Part shown: piece after piece, positions 30,449 through 39,224 of the stretch
Numbering within the stretch: position 1 is the stretch's first letter
Layout of the letters: the number at the start of each line of letters is the position of its first letter
From: Candidatus Nitrotoga arctica
GTDB lineage: Bacteria > Pseudomonadota > Gammaproteobacteria > Burkholderiales > Gallionellaceae
Assembly: GCF_918378365.1 (NCBI RefSeq)
Contig: NZ_OU912926.1
Location: 620,001-684,000, forward strand
Length of the DNA: 64,000 nt
Direction of reading: 5' to 3'
Position numbers and translations under genes: made by a program
Notes under the pieces: generated by a model
The model's database searches: none
The model's input: only the letters and a program-made list of their open reading frames with translations
Told to the model about the DNA's origin: nothing

Positions 30449-30924
30449 ACGTTGTTCCTCATTAAAAATCACTAACCCCAAAAAAAGTGGCGACACAAAT
30501 CGCCACAGCGCTATCAATACAATCTATGTCTACAAAAAAATACAAGGCGAAAGGGCGGAAATATTACCTTGTCTCGGGACGAACAGCAACCTAGAACCTG
30601 TTCGAATATGAAATTCAGGCTAAACAGCGGTGTAATTCCACCAAGGACAAGACCAAGATACAGCTCCCTGAGTCATGTGTTTCGCTAACCATTACACTTC
30701 CTTTACACCCTGCAACATTATTATTAGGGATCTATAAAATCCGTATCTAACAACGTCTGTTGCGCAGCGGTTTTTGCCAATTTTTTGGATTCGCATATTC
30801 AGACATAATAAAAAGCTATCTGCATTAGGTGGCTTTTTTTTTATCTTTTTTGGTATGCTGTGCCCATAAATTGACCCATGCACTGAGCCACATATATTTA
30901 ATTTTCAGACCTGTTAATTTTTAG
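30449..30924. other. Divergent intergenic region between gltB and the HipA-like gene
   Basis: The 476 bases separate the minus-strand gltB-gltD operon from the plus-strand hipA-like genes and must hold both promoters. No gene of convincing length is present. The only clear structure is the hairpin at 30810-30842, listed separately; its surroundings (30770-30930) are AT-rich. Confidence 0.6.
30810..30842 (+). terminator. Bidirectional-type terminator hairpin upstream of the HipA-like gene
   Basis: AAAAAGCTATCT pairs with AGGTGGCTTTTT over 12 bp (two G-T wobbles) around a GCATT loop. A long T-run follows on the + strand, and an A-run precedes it. No plus-strand gene ends just before it, so it either insulates the accessory genes or attenuates their leader transcript. 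Confidence 0.6.
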
Positions 30925-31878
30925 ATGCGTATTCAGCCATTGATTCAATCTTCGCTGTTTGATGTTGCCGATTGGCAGGTGGACTCCGAATTTGCTATCT
31001 TCCCCCAGGGCGCCCGTGCGAAAGAGGCAGTATTTGCGCCTAAGGCCCCTGCTGATCCAGTGATCGTCGGGGACAAACGATATTTATTTAAACGCTCAAA
31101 AAGATGTTACCCCGATCAATTTTGGGGAGAGGTCGTTGCTTATCGTATTGGGTGCTTGCTTGGAGTAGAAGTACCACCTGCTTTCGTTGCCTATAATTCG
31201 AGGACCGGCCATTGCGCCGCCTTAATTGAGTGGTTTTACACTGATGGGGTTGAATCGCTCATTATGGGGGGCGAGTTCCTCCAGCAAATTTTTCCAGATT
31301 TTGATCGTAAACACGGAACACACCATAATGTGATTGAAAACACTTGGCTTATGCGTTCCTTATCGCAGCAAAGTCTTGTAACCGATTGGATTCAGTGGTG
31401 GGTGCACGCACTGTTGTTTGATGCTTTAATTGGTAATACTGACCGTCATCAGGATAACTGGGGTTTGATCTTTAGTTTTTTTAATAACAAAGTAAAATGC
31501 AAGCTCACTCCATTATTTGACAATGGTACAAGTCTTGGTCACGAACGATTTCCAAATAAAGTAAAAAATTGGGAGGATATTGATATTGGGCAATATATTA
31601 ATAATACTAAAGCATGCCATCATGTTAAATGGTCTAGGGAAATAAATGGACCTGTAATAAAAGGACATTTTGAATTATTAGAACGTGCTTTAGAGGAATG
31701 GCCTGAAATGCGAGAGGAAATTCGTACCAAACTGAATTTTTCTCTGGACGATATGTCCGAGGTAGTGAATAGCTTAAGTCAGATCAATGCTCCTGAGCCC
31801 TTCTCGCGTGATAGAATAACATTTGTGTTGCGCTTGCTGGCACACAGGTATAAACGATTAAAATCTCTGCTTTTATGA
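30925..31878 (+). CDS. HipA-like serine/threonine kinase-fold protein
   Basis: The 317-aa protein has the elements of the HipA kinase fold: an ATP-binding lysine in 'KRYLFKRSKR' (about residue 56), 'FWGEVVAYRIGCLLGVEVPP', a catalytic loop 'LIGNTDRHQDNWGL' (residues 168-181, with Asp173 and Asn178) and a metal-binding 'LTPLFDNGTSLG' (Asp199). It lacks the N-terminal subdomain found in full-length HipA (about 440 aa); that role may be filled by the downstream gene, as in split HipA systems. No HipB-like helix-turn-helix gene is adjacent. Its last four bases overlap the next start (ATGA), so both are made together. It probably phosphorylates a cellular target as a toxin or signalling kinase; this is inference. 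Confidence 0.82.
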   Translation: MRIQPLIQSSLFDVADWQVDSEFAIFPQGARAKEAVFAPKAPADPVIVGDKRYLFKRSKRCYPDQFWGEVVAYRIGCLLGVEVPPAFVAYNSRTGHCAALIEWFYTDGVESLIMGGEFLQQIFPDFDRKHGTHHNVIENTWLMRSLSQQSLVTDWIQWWVHALLFDALIGNTDRHQDNWGLIFSFFNNKVKCKLTPLFDNGTSLGHERFPNKVKNWEDIDIGQYINNTKACHHVKWSREINGPVIKGHFELLERALEEWPEMREEIRTKLNFSLDDMSEVVNSLSQINAPEPFSRDRITFVLRLLAHRYKRLKSLLL

Positions 31879-32579
31879 AGACGCTGAATCATATTATCGA
31901 GCCAGCACGCTTACTGCTTACATGGCAACCATTGGACGAGCAGTCCACATCGCGCACCCGCAGGATAGTTGGCGAGGTACGTAAGGCTTCAGATGACAAT
32001 GTAACTTTCCATTACCTAAGGGATACCCCAGATTTTGAGGAGGCACGGAAGGCTGGCTTCGTAGGCTACCCATCTTTCAGTACTGGGCAGGACGAATTTA
32101 GGCAAGGGGTTATTCAATCACTGATGCGCCGTATTCCATCACGCCAGCGCGAAGATTTTTCAGAGTATCTTGCACAACACCGCTTACCCGCGCCGTTTGA
32201 TTATTCTGATATGGCGTTGCTTGGATATACTGGCGCTCGTCTTCCCAGTGATGGTTTTGCTTTAATACCAGTTTTCCCCGCGGATAAAATACCTTGTGAT
32301 TTTTTGATGGAGGTAGCTGGATTACGTTACGTTTACTTTCAAAGTATTAATAATATTCAGGTTGGAGATTTGGTTAGCTTTGAAATTGAGCCAGGAAATC
32401 CAGTTGATCCTGATGCCCTGGTCGTTATGCATAAAGGTCACCGTATTGGTTATGTCAATCGAGCCATGAAAAACAATTTCCATGGCTGGCTGCGAGACCA
32501 TCATATTACAGCTACAGTCGAAAGAATTAATGGTAAGCCGGAGCGTCCACTTGTCTATGTTAGGGTAAGCGTTACTTAA
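31875..32579 (+). CDS. HIRAN-domain protein, partner of the HipA-like kinase
   Basis: The start overlaps the kinase stop (ATGA). The 234-aa product has two parts. Residues 10-130 ('ARLLLTWQPLDEQ', 'RRIVGEVRKA', 'FHYLRDTPDFEEARKAGFVG') resemble the N-terminal subdomain of HipA-like proteins. Residues 140-234 contain a HIRAN domain ('FEIEPGNPVDPDALVVMHKG', 'HRIGYVNRAMKNNFHGWL'). HIRAN domains bind 3' DNA ends in HLTF-type enzymes and occur in bacterial proteins linked to mobile or defence functions. The gene may therefore supply the missing HipA subdomain and a DNA-sensing module. The HIRAN call is good; the functional link is inference. A perfect palindrome follows 18 bases after the stop. Confidence 0.75.
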   Translation: MKTLNHIIEPARLLLTWQPLDEQSTSRTRRIVGEVRKASDDNVTFHYLRDTPDFEEARKAGFVGYPSFSTGQDEFRQGVIQSLMRRIPSRQREDFSEYLAQHRLPAPFDYSDMALLGYTGARLPSDGFALIPVFPADKIPCDFLMEVAGLRYVYFQSINNIQVGDLVSFEIEPGNPVDPDALVVMHKGHRIGYVNRAMKNNFHGWLRDHHITATVERINGKPERPLVYVRVSVT

Positions 32580-32597
32580 TTACACCAACCCCATACT

Positions 32598-32619
32598 TCC
32601 TAAAAATTAATTTTTAGGA
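32598..32619. repeat. 22-bp perfect palindrome after the HIRAN gene
   Basis: The 22 bases from TCCTAAAAAT to its exact reverse complement (centre TTAA) lie 18 bases after the HIRAN stop. As RNA it could fold into a hairpin with a U-rich 3' arm, so it may act as a weak terminator; it could also be a protein-binding site. Two sequence features follow before gmk: an AT-rich stretch and a second perfect palindrome, GACGTATACGTC (32682-32693). Confidence 0.6.
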
Positions 32620-32839
32620 TTCATCTAAATGTTCAGCATTTGCATAACAGATCAATGATAGCCGGCGTTATTAGTATGTCAGACGTATACGTCGCAGCGA
32701 ATTTGTTTGCATAACTTGAATTTTGGAAAGCACTGAATTTCAGAAGCTCCTGCCAGTTGATGATAAAATTAGATTGCGGTTTGCAGTGGAGTTTTGTGTT
32801 GAAATTGCTGATCAATGTTTAAAGATGCCTATACATAAT

Positions 32840-33475
32840 ATGCCAGGAAATCTCTTTGTCGTCAGTGCACCATCGGGTGCAGGAAAAACCAGCCTAGTCC
32901 GCTCGCTGCTAGCTAGCAACCAACAGGTTGATATATCTGTTTCCTACACTACGCGAGCGCCACGCCCAAGCGAGACTGATGGGGAAGACTATCATTTCGT
33001 AAGCTATGAAACCTTTTTGAATATGGAAAAGCATGGCGATTTTGTGGAGAACGCCGAGGTATATGGCAATCTTTATGGCACTTCAAAATCCTGGATTGAA
33101 GCTGAAATTTTGAGCGGGCGCGACATACTATTGGAAATTGATTGGCAGGGTGCGGCACAAGTACGACGCACATTTTCGGATTGCATCAGCATCTTCATTC
33201 TGCCCCCCTCGTTGCAAGCGCTGGAGAATCGCCTGAATGCGCGCGGACAAGATGACGCCAAAGTGATCGTACAACGTCTGCACGCTGCGAAAGAAGACAT
33301 CGCTCATGTCGTAGAGTTTGACTATGTTATTATTAACGATGAGCTGGATGTTGCTTTGCAACAGCTCAATGCCATCGTAGTTGCTGCAGGACTTCGCCGC
33401 GACAGACAACTCGCACGCCAGCAAACTTTAATCAATCAACTGCAAAAAGGAGAAACTACATCATGGCCCGCGTAA
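32840..33475 (+). CDS. gmk: Guanylate kinase
   Basis: This enzyme phosphorylates GMP and dGMP with ATP. I place the start at the ATG 32840, giving '[20 protein letters not shown]' and 211 aa, close to the family's usual 207; an ATG at 32825 is an alternative, and neither has a strong ribosome-binding site. The P-loop is 'APSGAGKTS'. The GMP-binding region has '[20 protein letters not shown]' and '[16 protein letters not shown]'. '[15 protein letters not shown]' and the lid region 'RLNARGQDD' follow. The frame extends upstream to 32723 without family similarity. The gene overlaps rpoZ by 13 bases, the standard gmk-rpoZ arrangement. Confidence 0.95.
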   Translation: MPGNLFVVSAPSGAGKTSLVRSLLASNQQVDISVSYTTRAPRPSETDGEDYHFVSYETFLNMEKHGDFVENAEVYGNLYGTSKSWIEAEILSGRDILLEIDWQGAAQVRRTFSDCISIFILPPSLQALENRLNARGQDDAKVIVQRLHAAKEDIAHVVEFDYVIINDELDVALQQLNAIVVAAGLRRDRQLARQQTLINQLQKGETTSWPA

Positions 33476-33669
33476 CGATAGACGACTGTTTGGTAAACAT
33501 CCCCAACCGATTTGAGCTCACCTTGGCTGCCGCCTACCGCGCACGCCAGTTGGCCAATGGCGCCAGCTATCTAGTGGCAGAATGTAAAGATAAGCCTACT
33601 GTAATCGCCCTGCGCGAAATCAGCGAAGGCAAGGTAGGGCTGGAAATTCTCACGCGCGGAATAGCCTAG
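33463..33669 (+). CDS. rpoZ: RNA polymerase omega subunit
   Basis: Omega stabilises the beta' subunit and contributes to the ppGpp site. The 68-aa product begins '[19 protein letters not shown]' and contains '[12 protein letters not shown]' and '[16 protein letters not shown]'. An AAGGAG ribosome-binding site inside the end of gmk precedes the ATG, and the two genes overlap by 13 bases. In most related genomes spoT/relA follows; here a 324-base gap and pabB follow instead. Confidence 0.96.
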   Translation: MARVTIDDCLVNIPNRFELTLAAAYRARQLANGASYLVAECKDKPTVIALREISEGKVGLEILTRGIA

Positions 33670-33993
33670 GTCTCACCGTTCCCAAGCCATTCGCACTTGC
33701 AACTGCAATAAATCTCAACTGCAACAGATAAGCGACCTGAACAAAAAGGTAAGAATGAGGAGGATTAGGTCGCGAAAGTTGATTTAATCGCTCCGCAAAC
33801 TGCTAGTAGTAAATATTATTACGGGTCAGTTTTAATCCCTTAATCCTCTATATATGCATCCTGTTATTACTCAAACTCACTATACCCACTATCGCCTAAA
33901 TAAAAATGGCTAGCTTGATCCTGCAATACGGGACTTGAGTTGATCGAGTAGTACTGTGAAGCGGCACAAGCCTTCCTCCTACCCCCAACACCG
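33670..33993. other. Intergenic region after rpoZ, no gene recognised
   Basis: The 324 bases are AT-rich in the middle (33780-33910). A short direct repeat CAACTGCAA occurs near 33700-33725, and TTGATC occurs twice near 33917-33945. No coding sequence or hairpin with a T-run was found. It probably contains the pabB promoter and is the place where spoT would be expected. Confidence 0.5.
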
Positions 33994-35367
33994 ATGCTTT
34001 ATAGCGCCTCCCTTCCTTATGCTGCCAATGCTGCCGCCTGCTTCGCGGTCATCGCGGATTTGCCTTGGGCGGTATGGCTGGACAGCGGTGGACGGGGGCG
34101 TTACGACATTCTATGCGCACAACCCATCGCCACGCTGGTCACACATGGCACCTACACGGAAATTACAAATGCAACCGGTGTGCAGCGTTCAGTCAGTGAT
34201 CCATTTGACCTCTTGCGCCAGCAATTGGGTGTACCCGTCGCAGCAATACCGGGCATTCCCTTTTTGGGCGGTGCATTAGGTTACTGGGGTTACGATCTGG
34301 CGCGCCGCCTGTTTGCTTTACCCACACAGGCACAGGAAACTGAACATCTGCCGGACATGATGATTGGCATCTATGACTGGGCGATTGTGCTGGACCATCA
34401 GGAAAAGACTACACATCTGGTATCACAGCAACGCGAACGAGGAACAGAGCAAGTGTTGCCGCAAATTCTTGCGCGATTGCAACAGAACAGCAACGCGCCT
34501 CAGGAAAAATTCAAGGTACACGGCCGCATTCAGTCGAATTTTACCCGCGCGGGGTATAAATCCGCATTTGATGTCATACAACGCTACTTGCACGCGGGTG
34601 ATTGTTATCAAGTCAATTTGGCGCAACGCTATGCAGCACGCGCTTCCGGTGATTCGCTACAAGCATATCTCGAATTGCGCCGCCTGAGCCCGGCACCTTA
34701 TTCCGCTTTTCTCAATTTTCCGCAGGTGCAAATTCTATGCGCCTCGCCGGAACGATTTTTGCAAGTACAGCAGGGGCGCGTCGAAACCAATCCGATCAAA
34801 GGCACGCGCCCACGTCTAAACAATCCGCACGAGGATACGAAGATGGCGCAAGAGCTGGGCCATAGCGACAAAGACCGCGCGGAGAATCTAATGATTGTTG
34901 ATTTGCTGCGTAACGACCTGGGCAAGAGTTGTGTACCTGGTTCAGTGCAAGTACCTAAGCTGTTCGAACTGGAGAGCTTTGCCCAAGTACATCATCTGGT
35001 AAGCACCGTCACTGGTCAGCTTGCGCCGGGACGCGATGCGCTGGCGTTGTTACGCGATTGTTTCCCCGGTGGCTCTGTAACTGGCGCGCCTAAACAACGC
35101 GCTATGCAGATCATCGAACAATTGGAGCCGCATCGACGCGGGGTATATTGCGGTGTGATTGGTTACATCGGTTTTGATGGCAACATGGATAGCAACATCA
35201 CTATCCGTACTTTGGTATTCGCCGATGGCGAAATCCGTTTTTGGGCGGGTGGCGGGATCGTAGCGGATTCCGACGCAGATGCAGAATACCAAGAGACGTT
35301 AGACAAAGCGGCAGCAATGCTGAATATTTTGCAACAGTATGGCGGTGAATATGAGCGAGAAGCATAG
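33994..35367 (+). CDS. pabB: Aminodeoxychorismate synthase component I
   Basis: This enzyme converts chorismate plus ammonia (from PabA) to 4-amino-4-deoxychorismate for folate synthesis. The 457-aa protein has the chorismate-binding domain with 'HAGDCYQVNLAQRYAA', the PabB-specific 'ETNPIKGTRPR' (lysine in PIKGT; TrpE has PIAGT), 'NLMIVDLLRNDLGK', 'CFPGGSVTGAPKQRAMQIIE' and 'WAGGGIVADSDADAEYQET'. The PIKGT lysine supports aminodeoxychorismate synthase over anthranilate synthase. No pabC is fused or adjacent. The start at 33994 is an ATG without a strong ribosome-binding site, so it could lie slightly elsewhere. Confidence 0.93.
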   Translation: MLYSASLPYAANAAACFAVIADLPWAVWLDSGGRGRYDILCAQPIATLVTHGTYTEITNATGVQRSVSDPFDLLRQQLGVPVAAIPGIPFLGGALGYWGYDLARRLFALPTQAQETEHLPDMMIGIYDWAIVLDHQEKTTHLVSQQRERGTEQVLPQILARLQQNSNAPQEKFKVHGRIQSNFTRAGYKSAFDVIQRYLHAGDCYQVNLAQRYAARASGDSLQAYLELRRLSPAPYSAFLNFPQVQILCASPERFLQVQQGRVETNPIKGTRPRLNNPHEDTKMAQELGHSDKDRAENLMIVDLLRNDLGKSCVPGSVQVPKLFELESFAQVHHLVSTVTGQLAPGRDALALLRDCFPGGSVTGAPKQRAMQIIEQLEPHRRGVYCGVIGYIGFDGNMDSNITIRTLVFADGEIRFWAGGGIVADSDADAEYQETLDKAAAMLNILQQYGGEYEREA

Positions 35368-35519
35368 CGCTCAGCAATTTACTTTTATACTGAAGCATCA
35401 TAGTAACAATAGTCGGATAACATGATAAAAGCAGTGAACTGACTACTGTTGGATTTATTCATCGGGAAAGTTTCGGGTAGAATGCGCGCTTCAAATTCAA
35501 ACTTGTTAAAGGCGTCGCC

Positions 35520-36203
35520 ATGTACAAAATTGCACCTAGCATTCTTTCCGCCAATTTCGCCAAGCTCGGTGAAGAAGTCATCAATGTCATTGCCTCCGGC
35601 GCGGATATTATCCACTTCGATGTGATGGACAACCATTACGTCCCCAACCTGACCATTGGTCCGTTAGTGTGCTCTGCCATTCGTCCGCTTACCCAAGCAG
35701 AAATCGATGTGCACCTGATGGTCAAACCGGTGGACCGTATCATCCCGGATTTTGCCAAAGCCGGCGCCAATATTATCTCGTTTCACCCGGAAGCGTCCGA
35801 GCACATCGACCGCACTCTCAGCCTGATCAAGGAAAACGGCTGTAAGGCCGGGCTAGTATTCAATCCTGGCACACCATTGAGCTATCTTGACCATGTCATG
35901 GACAAAATCGACCTGATCCTGATTATGTCAGTGAACCCCGGTTTTGGCGGCCAGAAATTTATCCCCGACGCGCTGAACAAGTTGCGCACCGCGCGACAAA
36001 AGATTAATGAAAGCGGACGCGACATCATGCTGGAAATCGACGGCGGTGTGAACACCAGCAATATTGCGGAAATTGCTGCTGCGGGTTGCGATACCTTCGT
36101 TGCCGGCTCCGCTGTGTATGGTGCAGGCAAGGACACGGATCCGCACCGCTATGATTCCATCATCGCCGCTTTGCGCGCCGAACTAGCCAAAGTAAGCAAA
36201 TAA
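35520..36203 (+). CDS. rpe: Ribulose-phosphate 3-epimerase
   Basis: This enzyme interconverts ribulose 5-phosphate and xylulose 5-phosphate in the pentose-phosphate and Calvin cycles. The 227-aa barrel begins '[19 protein letters not shown]' and has '[19 protein letters not shown]', '[10 protein letters not shown]', '[14 protein letters not shown]' and '[12 protein letters not shown]', covering the metal ligands and catalytic aspartates. Ribosome-binding sequence AAGGCG precedes the ATG. The stop overlaps the gph start (TAATG), so these genes are coupled; the rpe-gph-trpE order is common in proteobacteria. Confidence 0.97.
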   Translation: MYKIAPSILSANFAKLGEEVINVIASGADIIHFDVMDNHYVPNLTIGPLVCSAIRPLTQAEIDVHLMVKPVDRIIPDFAKAGANIISFHPEASEHIDRTLSLIKENGCKAGLVFNPGTPLSYLDHVMDKIDLILIMSVNPGFGGQKFIPDALNKLRTARQKINESGRDIMLEIDGGVNTSNIAEIAAAGCDTFVAGSAVYGAGKDTDPHRYDSIIAALRAELAKVSK

Positions 36204-36889
36204 TGGTGCGAGCACATTTTCCACTGAGCATCTCCGCTATCCTCATAGATCTGGATGGCACGTTACTCCACACTGCACCTGAACTGGTGGCCTCCGCTAA
36301 TTGCATGTTGCGTGACCTGGGTCGTCCTGCCGTGTCACAAGATTTGTTGACAAGCTATATCGGTAATGGGGTCAGTTGGCTGGTGAAACGCGCGCTGACC
36401 GGTGACATGCATGCCGAGCCGGATGCAAATCTATATGAACAGGCGCTGCCGATTTTCGAACAGCACTACAATGAGCTGCTATTACAGAGTAAACCGTTTG
36501 AGGGAGTGATTGCCGGGCTGGACGCTATGCAGGCGGCCGGGTTCCGCCTAGGCTGCATTACCAACAAGGTAAAACGCTACACTGAGCCCCTGCTTGAGGG
36601 TTTAGGACTCGCACATTATTTTGAGATCGTGCTGTCCGGCGATAGCCTGCCGGAAAAAAAACCACATCCGCTGCCGCTACTGCATGCCGCGAAGTTTTTC
36701 GGCGTTCCGGTGGAGCAAGTGCTGCTGATCGGCGATTCACTCAATGACTCGGTTGCGGCGCGCGCCGCTGGTTGTCCCATAGTGTGTGTGCCCTACGGCT
36801 ACAATCACGGCGAGCCGGTGGATACATTGGATCTGGACGCTGTGATTGACACGCTGCCAGATGTGATCAAGCTGATTCAAAAAGCATAA
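36203..36889 (+). CDS. gph: Phosphoglycolate phosphatase
   Basis: This HAD-family enzyme dephosphorylates 2-phosphoglycolate, formed by Rubisco oxygenation or DNA repair. The 228-aa product has the nucleophile motif 'ILIDLDGTLLHTAPEL' (motif I, DxDGT), 'GCITNKVKRYTEPLL' (motif II), Lys in 'PEKKPHPLPLL' (motif III) and 'VLLIGDSLNDSVAARAAGC' (motif IV). The start overlaps the rpe stop by one base. Placement between rpe and trpE is the standard context and supports Gph over other HAD phosphatases. Confidence 0.94.
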   Translation: MVRAHFPLSISAILIDLDGTLLHTAPELVASANCMLRDLGRPAVSQDLLTSYIGNGVSWLVKRALTGDMHAEPDANLYEQALPIFEQHYNELLLQSKPFEGVIAGLDAMQAAGFRLGCITNKVKRYTEPLLEGLGLAHYFEIVLSGDSLPEKKPHPLPLLHAAKFFGVPVEQVLLIGDSLNDSVAARAAGCPIVCVPYGYNHGEPVDTLDLDAVIDTLPDVIKLIQKA

Positions 36890-37020
36890 CCTGATGACAC
36901 ACGAAAATTTCAAAATCTGGAGAGAAACTACTGCATGGCGATGGTGATCACCACTCCATTCGGTGTGGTTGCCCCGTTTTAGTGCTGCCGTCTTCCCATT
37001 TTTTGAGTTAGGAGCAATTT

Positions 37021-38520
37021 GTGTTGAATCCCATTTCTGAACAAGCTTTCGATCAACTTGCCGAGCAAGGATATAACCGCATTCCGCTGGTGGCAGAGAC
37101 CTTTGCTGATCTGGATACGCCACTGTCGCTGTATCTTAAGCTCGCCAACAAACCTTATTCCTATCTGCTGGAATCAGTGCAGGGTGGTGAACGCTTCGGT
37201 CGGTATTCCTTTATCGGACTGCCCGCCGATACACGCATTACGGTGCGCGGTAAGCACATTACGCTAACCACTCCGACTGGCGAAACCGTCCAAAATGCAG
37301 ACAATCCGCTGGATTTCATCAAGGACTACCAGTCGCGTTTCAAAGTCGCGCCGCTGTCCGGCCTGCCGCGTTTTACCGGCGGGCTGGCTGGTTATTTCGG
37401 CTATGACACCGTACGCTATATCGAGCCACGTCTGGCCAAAACGCAAAAACAGGATGTGCTCGGCACGCCAGATATACTGCTAATGCTCACCGAGCAGCTG
37501 GCGGTAGTGGACAATCTGTCCGGCAAGCTCTTTTTCATTGTACATGCCAATCCGGAACTGCCCAATGCGTATGTATTGGCACGGCAGCGCCTGCAAGAAC
37601 TGGCCCAGTTGCTGCGCCAACCAGTTGAAATACCATGTGCCCCGCAATTCCCCCCCCAGGAGGCCATATCTGAGTTCGGTGAGGAAGCCTACAAACAGGC
37701 CGTAGATAAGGCCAAGCGCTATATTTTTGATGGCGATATCATGCAGGTTGTACCTTCGCAGCGCATGAGCCAGCCATTCCCTGCTTCACCGCTCAACCTT
37801 TACCGGGTGCTACGTTCCATCAATCCCTCACCCTACATGTTCTATTACGACATGGGCGACCATCATGTGGTTGGTGCTTCACCTGAAATTCTGGTGCGAC
37901 TGGAAGGTGACAACGTGACCGTGCGCCCCATCGCCGGCACCCGTCCACGCGGTAAGACACCGCAACAGGATATCCAATTGGCGCAAGAGCTGCTGGCCGA
38001 TCCGAAGGAGCTGGCGGAACACCTGATGCTCATAGACCTCGGGCGTAATGACGTTGGCCGCGTCGCACAACAGGGCACGGTGAAGCTCACCGAGAAAATG
38101 GTAATTGAGCGGTATTCGCACGTGATGCACATTGTGTCCAATGTTGAAGGCACGCTCAAACCGGGGCTGGCTGCGATTGAGGTATTAAAAGCCACCTTCC
38201 CGGCTGGCACGGTGAGCGGCGCACCCAAAGTACGCGCGATGGAAATCATCGACGAACTAGAGCCTTTCAAGCGTGGCATCTATGCGGGCGCGGTCGGTTA
38301 TCTGGGCTTCAATGGCGACATGGATCTTGCCATTGCCATCCGCACTGCCGTGATTAAAGCAGGTATTCTTTATGTCCAATCCGGGGGAGGCTTAGTAGCC
38401 GACTCAGTACCGGCTAGCGAATGGACAGAAACACAGAATAAAGCACGTGCAGTGCTGCGTGCTGCCGAGATGGTTCTAGCTGGACTGGATAATGCTGAAG
38501 AAACAGGAATTGGCTTATAG
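37021..38520 (+). CDS. trpE: Anthranilate synthase component I
   Basis: TrpE converts chorismate plus ammonia to anthranilate, the first committed step of tryptophan synthesis. The GTG at 37021 follows AGGAG by seven bases. The 499-aa product has the feedback-inhibition motif '[19 protein letters not shown]', the chorismate-binding motifs '[12 protein letters not shown]', '[13 protein letters not shown]', '[13 protein letters not shown]', '[20 protein letters not shown]' and '[20 protein letters not shown]'. trpG, trpD and trpC do not follow; an unrelated gene does. The 131-base leader contains a possible 15-codon frame at 36934 without Trp codons, so classical attenuation is not indicated. 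Confidence 0.97.
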   Translation: MLNPISEQAFDQLAEQGYNRIPLVAETFADLDTPLSLYLKLANKPYSYLLESVQGGERFGRYSFIGLPADTRITVRGKHITLTTPTGETVQNADNPLDFIKDYQSRFKVAPLSGLPRFTGGLAGYFGYDTVRYIEPRLAKTQKQDVLGTPDILLMLTEQLAVVDNLSGKLFFIVHANPELPNAYVLARQRLQELAQLLRQPVEIPCAPQFPPQEAISEFGEEAYKQAVDKAKRYIFDGDIMQVVPSQRMSQPFPASPLNLYRVLRSINPSPYMFYYDMGDHHVVGASPEILVRLEGDNVTVRPIAGTRPRGKTPQQDIQLAQELLADPKELAEHLMLIDLGRNDVGRVAQQGTVKLTEKMVIERYSHVMHIVSNVEGTLKPGLAAIEVLKATFPAGTVSGAPKVRAMEIIDELEPFKRGIYAGAVGYLGFNGDMDLAIAIRTAVIKAGILYVQSGGGLVADSVPASEWTETQNKARAVLRAAEMVLAGLDNAEETGIGL

Positions 38521-38627
38521 CTTGCGCGGCAGAAATTTACGTTTTTCAATAACAAGATTGGACTTGTGCTGCCCGGCTTCTAAATTACGTTGGGCACCAT
38601 GTACCAGTTTCCAGACAATTTGAACTT

Positions 38628-39161
38628 ATGGACGACAAGCTACTTAAAAAATTCCTTGAATACGCCAGCACCGACGAGGCCTTTGCAGTTCTCTTTGTGA
38701 AGAAGCATCTCGCTCAGGCAAAAGGGCACTGGGTAGATATTGTCGATTGCCAACGCTACGAGATGTCGTCGGATAATTTGCATTTCCGATTCGTCGTTGG
38801 CGGCCTGTATAAGAGAAAAATACAACCGCAGTATCCATCCCAAACCGCATTCACCATTGATGACGAATTTGATGAGCGCGCGTATTACTTGATGATACGA
38901 GCCATAACATGGGAAACAGCACACAAGGACATAGAGCAGCAGAAGTCAAAGAAAGTGGCGGCGTCAAAATTCAAGATAACAGGCGTGAGCTACGATAAAA
39001 ATCGAGACAACAAGAATTATTTTCGAGATGATGCGCCACTGGAGATAAAGGCTCTTGCAAATAACCTTTACGACCGTACAAACCCACTGTGGGGCAAGGC
39101 CATGCAATACGTCAGTGAGCCGGAGTTTTTTTATAAGATCAAACAGGTATCCATCATCTAG
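38628..39161 (+). CDS. Hypothetical protein, 177 aa
   Basis: I do not recognise this protein. It begins 'MDDKLLKKFLEYASTDEAFA' and is a soluble, charged alpha/beta-type sequence with no signal peptide or membrane helix. Aromatic and charged clusters occur at 'RYEMSSDNLHFRFVVGGLYK', 'DDEFDERAYYLMIRAITWET' and 'ALANNLYDRTNPLWGKAMQY'. It has its own spacing of 107 bases from trpE and converges with xth. Its A+T content is a little higher than the flanking core genes, and it occupies the place where trpG would be expected, so it may be an insertion. Confidence 0.6.
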   Translation: MDDKLLKKFLEYASTDEAFAVLFVKKHLAQAKGHWVDIVDCQRYEMSSDNLHFRFVVGGLYKRKIQPQYPSQTAFTIDDEFDERAYYLMIRAITWETAHKDIEQQKSKKVAASKFKITGVSYDKNRDNKNYFRDDAPLEIKALANNLYDRTNPLWGKAMQYVSEPEFFYKIKQVSII

Positions 39162-39224
39162 CATGGTGTCCAATCCATCATTCCACCGGACGCTGCGCGA
39201 TAAAGCCGCGCATCACCGGTGAAT

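Noticed and set aside
30925..31878. Classical hipBA toxin-antitoxin operon
   Set aside because: No HipB-like helix-turn-helix gene is adjacent, and the kinase lacks the N-terminal HipA subdomain; the partner is a HIRAN protein instead.
36934..36981. Short leader peptide before trpE as a Trp attenuator
   Set aside because: The 15-codon frame contains no Trp codons, and no terminator/antiterminator pair with a T-run is visible.
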